Shown here piece after piece: positions 1 through 10,845 of a stretch of DNA of 64,000 nt; position 1 is the first letter of the stretch, and each line of letters starts with the position of its first letter. Origin of the DNA: Glycine soja (lineage: Eukaryota > Streptophyta > Magnoliopsida > Fabales > Fabaceae); assembly GCF_004193775.1 (NCBI RefSeq), contig NC_041003.1, forward strand, positions 26,599,735 through 26,663,734, read 5' to 3'. The notes under the pieces are model-generated. The model was not told where the DNA came from and made no database searches. It saw only the letters and a list, made by a program, of their open reading frames with translations. Position numbers and translations under genes: made by a program.

Positions 1-3
1 GAT

Positions 4-245
4 ATGTTTGAGAGGCTACAAGTTCTCCTAAACAACCTAGAAGCTTTGGGTCTAACCTACACCAAGGCCCAAATAAACTTGAAAGTGGTAAACAACTTTC
101 CCAAGGTGTGGGAACCTAAGAAAATAGCCATCCAAGAGGCTAGGGACTTTAAAAATCTTGCCTGGGATGAGCTATTGGGGATTCTTAGAGTTCATGAAGT
201 TCATCTTTAGAACAAAGATCACCTACAAGAAAATTATTATGCTAT
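4..245 (+). pseudogene. Ty1/copia gag fragment, left part
   Basis: The reading frame 4-210 (68 aa) has the look of a plant copia gag of the UBN2 type, with the stretches LLNNLEALG, FPKVWEPK, AIQEARDFKNLAWDELLG and LRVHEVHL. It would package copia RNA in virus-like particles. A stop follows LRVHEVHL, and 35 bases later the sequence is cut by the LTR of Ogre-A. The continuation lies beyond the insertion at 32165, in the same orientation. The 5' part of this element is outside the window. Family assignment comes from recognition, not from a search. Confidence 0.7.
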
Positions 246-2383
246 TGTCACAACCTACCCTTCGGCGGGAAGGCGACGCGGGGCTCACGGGTGCATCTTC
301 CATGGGAGGACGGTGCGCGGAGTCGCCACCAACGTTTATTTGAGGAAAACGTCGGAAAAACCAGAAAGGTGTGGTCTACGAACTTTAATCGTGAAAGGTT
401 CAGGAGTTGTTTTTACGCACGGGGAAGGTATTAGCACCCCACGCATCCATCACAAGGGACGACAACCATTAATCAAGTGTGCAAATATGACTTCAGAATG
501 TTTTATTTTCCCTTTTTTTATGTCCCTTTGTGTTTTTTTATCTTTTTGTGGTCGACAAGGGTGTTTCCCTCGCTCCTACGTATCCTCAATTGTGATGAGG
601 AAATCAGACCTACGTAGTTCTTTTAGAACTAAATGTTGGTTAAGTTGTTTTGATCTTTTTCTGCAAGATCGATTTTAATCAAACGAAAGTCGTTTAAGGC
701 GTTGGACCATTAAACGATCTTTTGATTTTTGGAAAGGAGAGAAACGTTAAGGCATTGGACCATTAACGATCTCTTGTTTTTGAAAGGAGAGAAACGTTAA
801 GGCATTGGACCATTAACGATCTCTTGGGGTGGTCGACAAAAGCTGAACTTTTGCTCCTACGTATCCTCAATTGCGATGAGGAAATCAGACCTACGTAGTT
901 CTTGCAAAAAGCGGTAAAGTTATGTGTTGATTTTATGCTTTTGAACGGTCCATGTTAACCGATAAAAGCAAAGAGGACCGTTTAAGGCTTTGGACCTTAA
1001 AACGGTTTTGAGTGATTTTTGCGGACGAAGCTTGATTTGTGAGTTGATTTTAGCCTTAGTTTCACTTTGCTTATTAGTCAATTCATTCAAGGAAACTTCC
1101 AAAGAAAAACGTTCGATTGATTTTTTTGATTATTTTATTCAAAGATATTTTGATTATTTTATTATTATTTTTAAAGATATGTTGATTATTTTATTATTAT
1201 TTTGCCTTTTTTGGTTTAACCGTGGTTACAACATGAACGATCGATTAGATTTTATTTTAACAGTGATTAAACAAAATTACAACACAAATGATCGGTTGAA
1301 ATTCATTTTATCATTTATTAGGTGAGAGAATGACTTAAATAAACGGTAAAAAGTTCGTTAAAGCAAGAAAAAGAAAACTGAAAGTAAGCAAAATTAAAGT
1401 GAAAGTACACAAAACAAGTAGGGACCACTAAGGGTGCATAGAATGAATTGAAAGATTCAATTTCGGGAACTTACCGGTTGAAGATTGAAGAACGACGAAG
1501 AACAAATGAAGAACGGTGAAGAACGAACGAAGAACGGTGAAGAACGATGAAGAATTTGCATAGAATCGCTTACGGAAGCGTTACGGAAGCACTTCGACTC
1601 GATTTTTCTTCATGAAAACATGTTTTTTGCCAAAAATAGCCGAAATGCATAGCTTAGTGGTCATGAACATTTTTTAAACAACCCCCTCCCCTATTTATAG
1701 GGAAAAAGAGAGGTGCTTGCCGCCCAGAGGCTTCTTGAGGAAGATTTCTAAGCGCACCCCAATTACTAAGTTCACCCCTCTTTTCGTACTTTATGGAAAA
1801 GTTACGGAAGCCTTATGAAAGTGTTTCGGATTTGATTTTCATCTTTTTTTATCTTCCCTTTCACCAATGTTAAGTGAAATATGCTTACCCAAGGTTTTCA
1901 GAAATTTTACGGAAGCATTACGGAAGCCACGAAAGCCTCGGAAACCATTTTTCAACAACGTGGAGGAGCTTGCCGCCCAGTTACTTCCTCCTTATGCAAC
2001 CCAATTTCCAAAATGTTCCGGAAGGACCTAGATTTGAATTGCTATTTACACCCCTATCTTGAAAAGTTCACCCCCCATTTTTGTGTTTTTGGCCGTTTTC
2101 TTTCCGAAATCTCACAAAACTTTACAGATTCCACCGTGATGAGTGTTAAGCCTTCTAAAGCGATCAACAATGGTCCTCAGATGAAATTAGAGTGTAACAC
2201 TTTATTTACACACTCCCCACTTTGCTAAATACAGTTCCGTTTTCGTGTTTTTGACCAGTTTCTTCTCGAAACATCTTAGAACTTTACGGATTCCACAACG
2301 ATGGGTGTTAAACGTTTTGAGGTGGTCAAACGAAGGTCGCATGCCGACAAACAATGATCCTCGAACGAAACTAGGGTATGACA
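246..2383 (-). repeat. 3' LTR of Ogre-A
   Basis: It starts TGTCACAACC and ends GGTATGACA on the plus strand, so TG...CA ends are kept on both strands. The right-hand partner is 30063-32164. It contains a TATA-like box at 1692-1699 (minus), a conserved 5' splice-like GGTAAGT near 1469-1475 (minus), CTTC-rich short repeats at 1487-1555, and a cluster of foldbacks at 540-1015 described under findings. It is about 36 bp longer than its partner because of small tandem-repeat indels near 1490 and 1935. Confidence 0.85.
1692..1699 (-). promoter_or_regulatory. TATA-like box in Ogre-A 3' LTR
   Basis: TATAAATA on the minus strand is followed by GGGGAGGGGG. It lies at the same relative place as in the other LTRs of this family, about 220 bases before the GGTAAGT motif. 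Transcription initiation here is inferred. Confidence 0.55.
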
Positions 2384-2450
2384 ATTGCCCCTATTTACTT
2401 ATCTTTTATAGGAGATAAAAGTGAAGTAAAGATAAGACACTAATTTTGTT
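2384..2450 (-). other. Polypurine tract and foldback beside Ogre-A 3' LTR
   Basis: Read on the minus strand, a purine-rich stretch ending in AGGGGCAAT abuts the LTR, as expected for plus-strand DNA priming. It lies in an inverted repeat (CTTATCTTTTA at about 2398-2408 against TAAAAG...AAAGATAAG). The same arrangement occurs beside the LTRs of Ogre-B and Ogre-C. Confidence 0.6.
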
Positions 2451-4752
2451 CGAGCGGAACATCATTCGGCCGACCAATATCCCAACCAGCGGGACCTGTC
2501 ATTCAGAAAGAAAAGAAAAGGCATCAGAAGCATCAACAAAACTTCAGTGTCTTGAAAGCGATAAAATGGGATAACCACGACATTTCCCCACGCTATCGAA
2601 CTTGATCGTCCCTTCCTAGCAGAGAAGAATCTCGTGCGTCGTCGGGCTTGAATGTCTCCAGACGACAAGAGTAAAAACCTGCAAAAATTTTGAAAATAAT
2701 CAGAATTGGACGACCAACATCATCCAGATATCGTCCCGTCGAACTTGTTCGCCTTGGTTGATGAAAGGTGCGGACGACGATAAGGTATCTTCACCTGCCA
2801 CTTGACTAACTGTCCCTGGACGACAAAAGGTACAGAAGACGACATTAGTCTCTGCGCGTCAACGGGCTCGTTTTCCCCTGGTTGACAAAAGGTGTGGATA
2901 ACTATACAGTACCCCCGACTGCCACCTGACTTCCCGGGTCAGGATTAACAGAAGTGCAGAAGACGACGTTAGTCTCTGCATGCTACCGGACTCTGAGTCT
3001 GACGGATAGCGAAAGAGTGTTTATACGGATAACCACTTGGGTATCTCCTCCTGCCACCTAACTTCACGGGTTAGGATTAACAAAAATCGTTTGTGCGGAT
3101 AATCACTTAGGTATCTCCGCATGTCACCTGACTTCACGGGTCAGGATTAACAAAAATAGTTTGTACGGATTACCGTTTGGGTATCTCCGCATGTCACCTG
3201 ACTTCACGGGTCAGGATGAAAAAGGTGCAGAAGACGACGTAAGTCTCTGCATGTCAACGGGGTTGCTTGCCCCTGATTGACAAAGGATGCAGAAGATGAT
3301 GTTAGTCTCTGCATGCTACCGGACTCTGAGTCTGACGGATAGCGAAAGAGTGTTTATACAGATAACCACTTGGGTATCTTCGCCTACCGTCTAACTTCAC
3401 GGGTTAGGATTAAAAGAAATCGTTTGTGCAGATAACCACTTGGGTATCTCTGCATGTCACCTGACTTCACGGGTCGGGATTAACAAAAACTATTTTTACG
3501 GATAACCACTTGGGTATCTCCGCATGTCACCTGACTTCATGGGTCATGATTACAAAAGTGCAGAAGACGACGTAAGTCTCCGCGTGTCAACGCGGTTTGC
3601 TTGCCCCTGATCGAAAAAGGGTGCAGAAGACGACGTTAGTCTCTGCATGCTACCGGACTTTGAGTCTGACGGATAACGAAAGAGTGTCTATACGGATAAC
3701 CACTTGGGTATCTCCGCCTACCACCTAACTTGACGGGTTAGGATTAACATAAATCGTTTGTGCGGATAACCACTTGGGTATCTCCGCATGTCACCTGACT
3801 TCACGGGTGAGGATTAACAGATACCGTTTGTATGGATAACCACTTGGGTATCTCCGCATGTCACTTGACTTCACGGGTCATGATGAAAAAGGTGCAGAAG
3901 ACGACGTAAGTCTTTGCGTGTCAACGGGTTTGCTTGCCCCTGATCGAAAAAGGGTGCAGAAGATGATGTTAGTCTCTGCATGCTACCAGACTCTGAGTCT
4001 GATGGATAACGAAATAATGTTTATACGGATAACCACTTGGGTATCTCTGCCTGCCACCTAACTTCACGGGCTAGGATTAACAGAAATCGTTTGTGCGGAT
4101 AACCACTTAGGTATCTCCGCATGTCACCTGACTTCACGGTTCAGGATTAACAGAAACCGTTTGTACGGATAACCGCTTGGGTATCTCCGCATGTCACTTG
4201 ACCTTATGGGTCATGATGACAAAGGTGCAGAAGAAGGCGTAAGTCTCCGCGTGTCAACGGGTTTGCTTGCCCCTGATCGAAAAAGGGCGCAGAAGATGAC
4301 GTTAGTCTCTGCATGATACCGGACTCTGAGTCTGACGGATAACGAAAGAGTGTTTATACGGATAACCACTTGGGTATCTCCGCATGTCACCTGACTTTAC
4401 GGCTCAGGATTAACAGAAACCGTTTGTACGGATAACCGCTTGGGTATCTCCACATGTCACCTGACTTCACGGGTCAGGATGACAAATGTGCAGAAGACGA
4501 TGGAAGTCTTCGCGTGTCAACGGGTTTGCTTGCCCCTGATCGAAAAAGGGTGCAGAAGACGACGTTAGTCTCTGCATGCTACCAGACTCTAAGTCTGACG
4601 GATAGCGAAAGAGTGTTTATACGGATAACCACTTGGGTATCTCCGCCGGCCACCTAACTTCACGGGTTAGGATTAACAGAAATCGTTTGTGCGGATAACC
4701 ACTTGGGTATCTCCGCATATCATCGGACTTCACGGGTCACGGTAGCAAAAGG
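2451..4752 (-). repeat. Hairpin tandem array of Ogre-A (about 67-bp units, 333-bp higher order)
   Basis: The segment TGCTACCGGACTC or a variant recurs at 2981, 3314, 3648, 3981, 4314 and 4577, giving a higher-order period of 333 bp with the last copy one subunit short. Each 333-bp repeat holds about five 67-bp units, and each unit holds two foldbacks. Examples are TGCAGA...TCTGCA, GCGGA...TCCGC, CCTGAC...GTCAGG, CCTAAC...GTTAGG, GTCAA..GGGG...CCCC..TTGAC and GACTC.GAGTC. The first 250 bases hold more diverged units. No protein is expected; the short open frames at 3858 and 4454 are repeats of each other. Confidence 0.85.
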
Positions 4753-4832
4753 TGGGGCGGTTGATAAAAGTGAGGCTTTTGCTCCTACATATACTCAATT
4801 TGTGATGAGGAACTCAGACCTACATAGTTCTT
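4753..4832 (-). repeat. Internal copy of the LTR TACGTA hairpin module (Ogre-A)
   Basis: An AAAAG...CTTTT foldback is followed by a degenerate CTACATA...TATGTAG-like stem enclosing CTCA/TGAG. The same block occurs in all the LTRs of the family and at 24419-24486 and 45600-45680, always next to the hairpin array. Confidence 0.65.
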
Positions 4833-6236
4833 GCTTTTGTGAGACTAAAATAGTCTTGGTGTTCTTTCACTAAAATGTGAACATGCTTTAGTAAAGAAAC
4901 AAAACCTCCAACTGATCAGAGCAACATATGATTTTTGATGAAAAACAAATGTGTCTATTGGGGAAGGAGAGTATGCTGATGAAATCTTCTCATAACCACA
5001 AATGAGATTTTGGATAGCAGCGTTTCATTTCTAAACGATCATTTAGAGGAAACACTGGGTCCAACAAAATAGAAGAAAATCACTCAAAGTGTATCAATCT
5101 CACATAGGTAAGTGTTTTATCCTAATTTCGAACCATAGATATGTCATGACTTGATTTTGCAAATCATTTCCTATCAAATCAAAGATTACATGCGTGATCA
5201 CGGATCAATAGGACTTTTTCGGGAATGGTGTTTTTTTTTTGTGGGAAATTTGGCTTTGAGTGTTTTGGCCTTTTCCTTTTCTGTTTTTGTTTAGTGCGGG
5301 GCGAAAAAGTCACCGACGCACAGGATTTTGGTTGGCAATCAAAGTGAGAGGACCACTTCAAGTCGTGGTTTCCTTTCTTTTCTTATTTGCTTGTGGCAAT
5401 TCAAATATTGTCTGGTCCGATGACCTATCAGTATATTTCTTTTGTTTTCTTCCGACCTTGGATCGGGAACTTTTCTTTTTCTTTTGTTCTCTTCCGATCT
5501 TTGATCAGGAATTTCTCTTTTTCTTTTGTTTTCTTCCAATCTTTGATCGGGAACTTTCTTTGTTCTGGAAGCGTGTTCGCATCTCAATAGTGAATGACTT
5601 TTTTTTTTCTTGGGAGACCCCATTGTTCCTTCTTCCGAGGACAGGGATGGAAATTCTCATCCTGGGTCAAGATTTACGGTGGTTTGAGGTCTTGGGTCAA
5701 AAGGCTTGCAGAACGACCAAACATGATGTTTGTCAGGGTGTTGGTTTGGCCAGCGGTTCAGAGATAAAGGGGATGTCCCACATTTATTTCCATGACACAC
5801 ATACAACAATGATGATTTGGAAATTTTATGCAAAACTAGTCATGCATGCACCCATGTGGACACTCAAGCATCAAGTTTTTATGGTCATGTGACACTAGGG
5901 CTCAGGATTCATTTTTCCTATTTAAGTCAACCCAGTGTTTCCAAAACATGTTCTTTTATCAATTCATGCATTCATCCGAGTCCATTTTGGGCATTCGGGA
6001 AAATTTTCACAGCACTCAACCTTTAGGTGCATACACATTTTTCTTCAAAAACCTTGTGTTCTGAATGGCAAGTTCATTTCCTTTCAAAAGCATGTTGGCT
6101 TTTTAGCTAACCAATTTTATTTTTATTTTACTTTTTTTTGTTTTTTTTCATGAGGTATTTTGCTACATAATCATATTTATATTTTTGTGAGGTATTTTTG
6201 CTATATACATGCGTATCCAAAGTATCTTGCTACCTA

Positions 6237-6270
<34 letters not shown>

Positions 6271-6420
6271 GAGGTATGACTACCTTTCGAGCTTGTGCTT
6301 GTTTTATTTAAATTCCTAGGATCATGAGCAACTAGGTGTGTCCTACTATGACTTGAGAAACAAAGGTGATCAAATAACAAGTAGAGATTTAAAAGGTACT
6401 AGGTTGCCTCCTAGTAGCGC
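4833..6420 (-). repeat. Non-coding 3' region of Ogre-A with polypyrimidine and AT-rich repeats
   Basis: There is no gene here. The block matches 22700-24400 (Ogre-B, reversed) and 45690-47600 (Ogre-C). It includes four imperfect pyrimidine-rich copies of a TTGATCGGGAA-containing unit at 5440-5570 (purine-rich in the element sense strand) and a perfect TA run at about 6240-6268. The open frame at 5260-5892 is low-complexity FFFFC-type sequence and is not supported as a gene. Confidence 0.6.
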
Positions 6421-7170
6421 TTTTTTAACGTCTTGAGCTGGACGCATGATGACTTGTCGGTCATGGACCTAGTACTTTTGCTTACCTTTGGCTTTGGACT
6501 TAGTCTCCTACTGGTCGGCCACGGGTTGTAGGCAATGCTCCAACCTTTGTAGATGAGCTGAGGGGCTCTGGAGGTGGCGGCGGTGCGTCTGTTGCCCCCT
6601 GCCGGCCATCCCCAGGTTGTTGTGGTGTCTCACCCTACACCTGACAGGGGGCGCAGTACTTCTTGATGAAAGCTCGGTTAGTAAGGGCCTGATGACCTTG
6701 CTGGGGGCGACAGGCACTCCGTAGAACTGACAAAGGCCCATAATTAGAGTTGGAAACCCCAAGACCCTGTTGGACTTCTCCGGGTCCATTGGGTGTCTTG
6801 CGGGCGTGATCCCTGCAAACAATAGATGACATCAGAAATCAATTGAGAGAAGTGCATACTTACCTATGTCACGATGGCATGACCTTGCTAGGGGGGACGG
6901 GCACCCTGTAGGATTGATAGAGGCCCGTAACCAGAGCTGGAAACCCCAGGGCCCTGTTGGGCTCCACCGGGTCCACTGGGTGTCTTGTGGGTGCGATCCC
7001 TGCAAATAGTGGATGGCATCAGAAATCAGTTGAGCCACAAGCATACTTACCTATGTCATGACGGCACAGACCAACTGATACTTCCGTAGGGGGAGATCAA
7101 CATTATGGTCATTGGGCAGAATGTTGCTAAGTAGCAACATCATTCATATCTGTGTAAGAGTGGTCATGTT
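6420..7170 (-). pseudogene. Transposase_32-like (putative plant transposon protein) remnant, Ogre-A
   Basis: Minus-strand frames give LLLSNILPNDHNVDLPLRKY, QLISDAI, FAGITPARHPMDPEKSNRVL, GVPVAP and KVIRP, which I recognise as the plant retroelement-associated family annotated as putative plant transposon protein. Its biochemical role is unknown to me. A unit of roughly 170-200 bp, from the start of QLISDAI to VPVAP, is present twice (about 6640-6840 and 6840-7040). Frames shift between the copies and stops occur, so it is broken. The same remnant occurs in Ogre-B (21640-22430) and Ogre-C (47780-48330). Confidence 0.55.
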
Positions 7171-7369
7171 GGTGCGCATGATCTGCACTCGTCTATTTGT
7201 AGCGGCACGGGTGAAATCTTGCCCCAGTATTCATAGTGGCTACACGATAGCCTCCCTCTGTTTGTGTTCACAAAGTTGGCCCTCCTCCGAGATCAGGGGG
7301 TGACCAAGGGACTGATAAAGGGAAACTACTGGCCCCTCACCTGGGAGCGCAAGTCTCGATTAAGCATTA

Positions 7370-9140
7370 AGGGCAAAGGACCTTAAGTCCTCTGAAGGTG
7401 CAGATGTGGAGCCCTCTGAAAGCGAGGACGTGCAACCCTCTAAAGGCGAGGACATGTAGTCCTCTTACGGCGAGGGCGTGCAACCCTTTGAATGCAAGGA
7501 CATGTAGTCCTCTGAAGGTGAGGACATGCAGTCCTCTGAAGGCGAAGACATGTAACCATCTGAAGGCGATGATGTGCAGTCCTTTCAAGGTGAGGATTTG
7601 TAGTCCTCTGAAGGCGAGGACATGTAGTCCTCAGAAGGAGAGGACGCGTAGTCCTCTGAAGGCGAGGGCGTGTAGCCTTTTGAAGGTGAGGACATGTAGC
7701 CATCTGAAGGCGAGGATGTGCAGTCCTTTCAAGGTGAGGATTTGTAGTCCTCTGAAGGTGGGGCGTGTAGTCCTAAGAAGGCAAGGGCGTGTAGTCCTAA
7801 GAAGGCAAGGGCGTGTAGCCCTTTGAAGGCGAGGACGTGTAGCCCTTTGAAGGCGAGGGCGTGTAGCCCTTTGATGGCAAGGAGGTGTAGCCCTCTGAAG
7901 GCGAGGAAATTTAGTTCTCTGAAGGCGAGGACGTGTAACCCTCTGAAGGCGAGGACGTGTAGTCCTCTAAAGGTGAGGACGTGTAGTCCTCTGAAGGCGA
8001 GGGCGTGCATCCCTCTGAAGGCAAGGACATGTAGTCCTCTGAAGGCGAGGGCGTGTAGCCCTATGAAGGTGAGGACGTGTAGTCCTCTGAAGGTGAGGGC
8101 GTGTAGCCCTTTGAAGGCGAGGATGTGTAGTCCTCTGAAGGCGAGGGCGTGTAGCCCTCTGAAGGCGAGGACATGTAGTCCTCTGAAGGTGAGGACGTGT
8201 AGTCCTCTGAAGGCGAGGGCGTGTAGCCCTCTGAAGGCGAGGACGTGTAGTCCTCTAAAGGTGAGGACGTGTAGTCCTCTGAAGGCGAGGGCGTGCAACC
8301 CTCTGAAGGCGAGGATGTGTAGTCCTCTAAAGGTGAAGACATGAAGTCCTCTGAAGGTGAGGACAGGCGAGGGTGTGCAAACCTCTGAAGGCGAGGACGT
8401 GTAGTCCTCTTAAGGTGAAGACGTGTACCCTCTAAAGGCGAGGACGTGTAGTCCTCTGAAGGCGAGGACATGTAGTCCTCTGAAGTTAAGGGCGTGTAGC
8501 CCTCTGAAGGTGAGGACATGTAGTCCTCTGAAGGCGAGGGCGTGCAGCCCTCTGAAGGCGAGGACATGTAGTCCTCTGAAGGTGAGGACATGTAGTCCTC
8601 TGAAGGTGAGGACGGGCAAGGGCGTGCAGCCCTCTGAAGGCGAGGACATGTAGTCCTATGAAGGGAAGGACGTGTAGTCCTCTGAAGGTTAGGGCGTGCA
8701 ACCCTCTGAAGGTGAGGATGTGTAGTTCTTTGAAGGTGAGGGCGCATAGCCCTCTGAAGGTGAGGACGTGTAGTCCTTTGAAGGTGAGGGCGTGCAACCT
8801 TCTGAAGGCGATGATGTGTAGTCCTCTGAAGGTGAGAGCGTGTAACCCTATGAAGCTGAGGATGTGTAGTCCTCTGAAGGTGAGGACGTGTAATCCTCTA
8901 AAGGTGAGGATGTGTAGTCCTCTGAAGGCGAGGACGTGTAGTCCTCTGAAGGCGAGGAACCTGTAGTCCTCTGAAGGCGAGGACGTGCATCCCTCTGAAG
9001 GCAAGGACGTATAGTCCTCTAAAGGTTAGGGCATGTAGCCCTCTGAAGGTGAAGGCATGCAGACCTCTGATGGCAAGGACGTGTAGCCCTCTGAAGGCGA
9101 GGACGTGTAGCCCTCTGAAGGTGGGGACATGTAGTCCTCA
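7370..9140 (-). repeat. 24-bp hairpin minisatellite of Ogre-A
   Basis: About 70 head-to-tail copies of a 24-bp unit occur, such as GAGGACGTGTAGTCCTC followed by TGAAGGC. Each unit holds a 6-bp stem with a GTGTA-like loop. Units with GAGGAC pair with GTCCTC and units with GAGGGC pair with GCCCTC, alternating irregularly. Because 24 is a multiple of three, open frames such as a repeated FRGLHVLA appear on the minus strand and CSPLKART on the plus strand. These are treated as by-products. Confidence 0.9.
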
Positions 9141-10130
9141 AGGGTCCACCCTTATGAAAAAGCAAGAGATTGACTCATTGAGAGGGTCGGTCATTCCGAA
9201 TTCCAAAAGATTGGACAGTAGATGTAGGAAATCTATGTAGTTAACATGATTTTTAGGGATCCAGATGCATGCAACCTTTGTCTTGAAATGCGGTAAATGC
9301 AGACTTCGTATGCAACAATGCAATATAATGGAAAGTTGTACAATGTTCATGACATTTTTTCCCTGTTAAGTGATTTTGATTTTTTCGGAAAACACAGATT
9401 GACTATCTTTTTGAAAGAGGTGATAATTCATGCAACCTCATCCTATTTTTTGCAAATCTCTCTGGGAACTCCCTCAGAGTGTATGTTCTGTTTGATTTAA
9501 ACACTTGACCATTTTGGAGGGATGACAATGGAGTCGTTTGACGTTTAATCAATCCATTGAAAACCCAGGGTTTATCCCCCTATTTTCATTTAAAAACATC
9601 GACATGTGAGAACTTTTGATCTTCCCCTAGGTTCGCTCGAGGCTTATGCACAGTGTCCCTCATTGCCCTAGTGTAGGGCTTTGAGGTATCAACCTTGTCT
9701 TTTGTCATGACCTTGTAGCAAGGAAGAAACTGTGCAGGTTCTCAAAAATGAATTTTCAAGGACAAGAAACATTTGAAGGATTTTTTATTTTTTTTCAATT
9801 GACAGATTAAGTCAAATGATTCCTATTTTTGATAACTCACATTCTCTCTCAAAAAAGACAGACTTTCAGGAATGATAAAATAAGGTCACATGAATGTTTG
9901 TACTTTATTTGAGACACAACCAATCAAATGTTTTTTTTATTTTATTTTGAAACTTATTGTTTTGAACTTTACTCGTCATTTTACGGCACCCTCACCAAAT
10001 GTGTAGCATGAGTAATTTCTGATTGAACGGTCTTGGAAGTCCAAACTCAAGAGCGTAGGTCACTTGAGCAAACAAACCAATGGCTTGCACCCACATTCCA
10101 GTGGAAGAAAAGATGTAATTAGAGAGGATG
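9141..10130 (-). other. Non-coding spacer of Ogre-A between minisatellite and gag
   Basis: No coding sequence is visible. It aligns by eye with 18161-19990 (Ogre-B, reversed) and 50150-52130 (Ogre-C), but lacks the roughly 730-bp TG...CA insert found in those two. Near 9810-9835 it reads through the empty site, where the plus-strand sequence matches both flanks of that insert. Confidence 0.6.
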
Positions 10131-10845
10131 AGGGACAAAAATGTCAAATTTATCCATTTTATTTAGCATTGTAACTGTGGTTTACAATAATGGCTTAAAC
10201 TTGAAAATCCTGATGAGTCATCAGAGACATCTAACAACAGCTTTCAAAATTGCCCCATGTGTGGTGTCGCTTGTCAATGTTTACGATTCACAAGCGATTC
10301 TCCTTAAATTTCAGCCAGCCAGCATCAATTAGACTTTGCACCTTACGCTTCGAAGTCATACAGTGCTCAATGGAATATCCTGGAACTCCTCATCCTCTTC
10401 ATTTGCCCCATTTTTCGCATTGTGCCTATTTTTAGACCCACTTCGATCCTTTTGCTGGCGAAGACCAAATCCGCAAATTTTGAAGGTGTGTAACCCACCA
10501 TCTTTCCATAGTGGAACACTGGTAGTGTGTCTACTATCACGATTATCCTTTTCGTCATTGGGGGTGCCACCTGGGCTGCCAGGTCTCTCCACCTTTGGGC
10601 GTATTCTTTGAAAGATTCATGCCCCTTTTTGCACATATTCTGTAGTTGCTCAGAGTCATATAAGAATTGTACTGACACTACCTAACGAAGGCAACCATTA
10701 GGTCCTTCCAAGAATGGACTCAGGAAGGTTCCAAGTTAGTGTACCAGGTAACAGCTTCCCAAGTAAGACTTTCTTGGAAGAAATGTATTAGCAGTTCCTC
10801 ATCTTTTGCGTATGCCCCCATCTTCCGACAATATATCTTTAGATG
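10130..10845 (-). pseudogene. gag of Ogre-A, C-terminal part
   Basis: Minus-strand frames show QLQNMCKKGHESFKEYAQRW, RDLAAQVAPPM, VGYTPSKFADLVFASKRIEV and a tail matching KVQSLIDAGWLKF. This is the Ogre gag (capsid/nucleocapsid) as in Ogre-B and C. About 470 bp present in Ogre-B between the NEEGE segment and HSIEHC is missing, which removes the proline-rich stretch and the CACHGEAPGH cysteine-histidine motif. The gene is also cut at 10845 by Ogre-B. The N-terminal part is at 27615-28384. Confidence 0.75.
10841..10845. repeat. Target-site duplication of Ogre-B, left copy (AGATG)
   Basis: AGATG lies immediately before the LTR start TGTCATACCC. The identical AGATG lies immediately after the other LTR at 27615-27619. 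Joining the flanks restores the gag sequence seen uninterrupted in Ogre-B and C at the equivalent position. Confidence 0.95.

Noticed and set aside
660..1015. miRNA precursor in the LTR
   Set aside because: Stems are 6-13 bp, too short for a plant miRNA duplex; an siRNA or structural role is more plausible and is listed as a finding.
5260..5892. 210-aa membrane-like ORF
   Set aside because: The F/C/S-rich sequence comes from a polypyrimidine repeat and is not kept open in Ogre-B or C.
7398..9240. Repeat-protein genes encoding CSPLKART or FRGLHVLA arrays
   Set aside because: They arise from a 24-bp repeat in several frames on both strands at once. There is no promoter, start context or conservation of one frame, and units vary at all codon positions.
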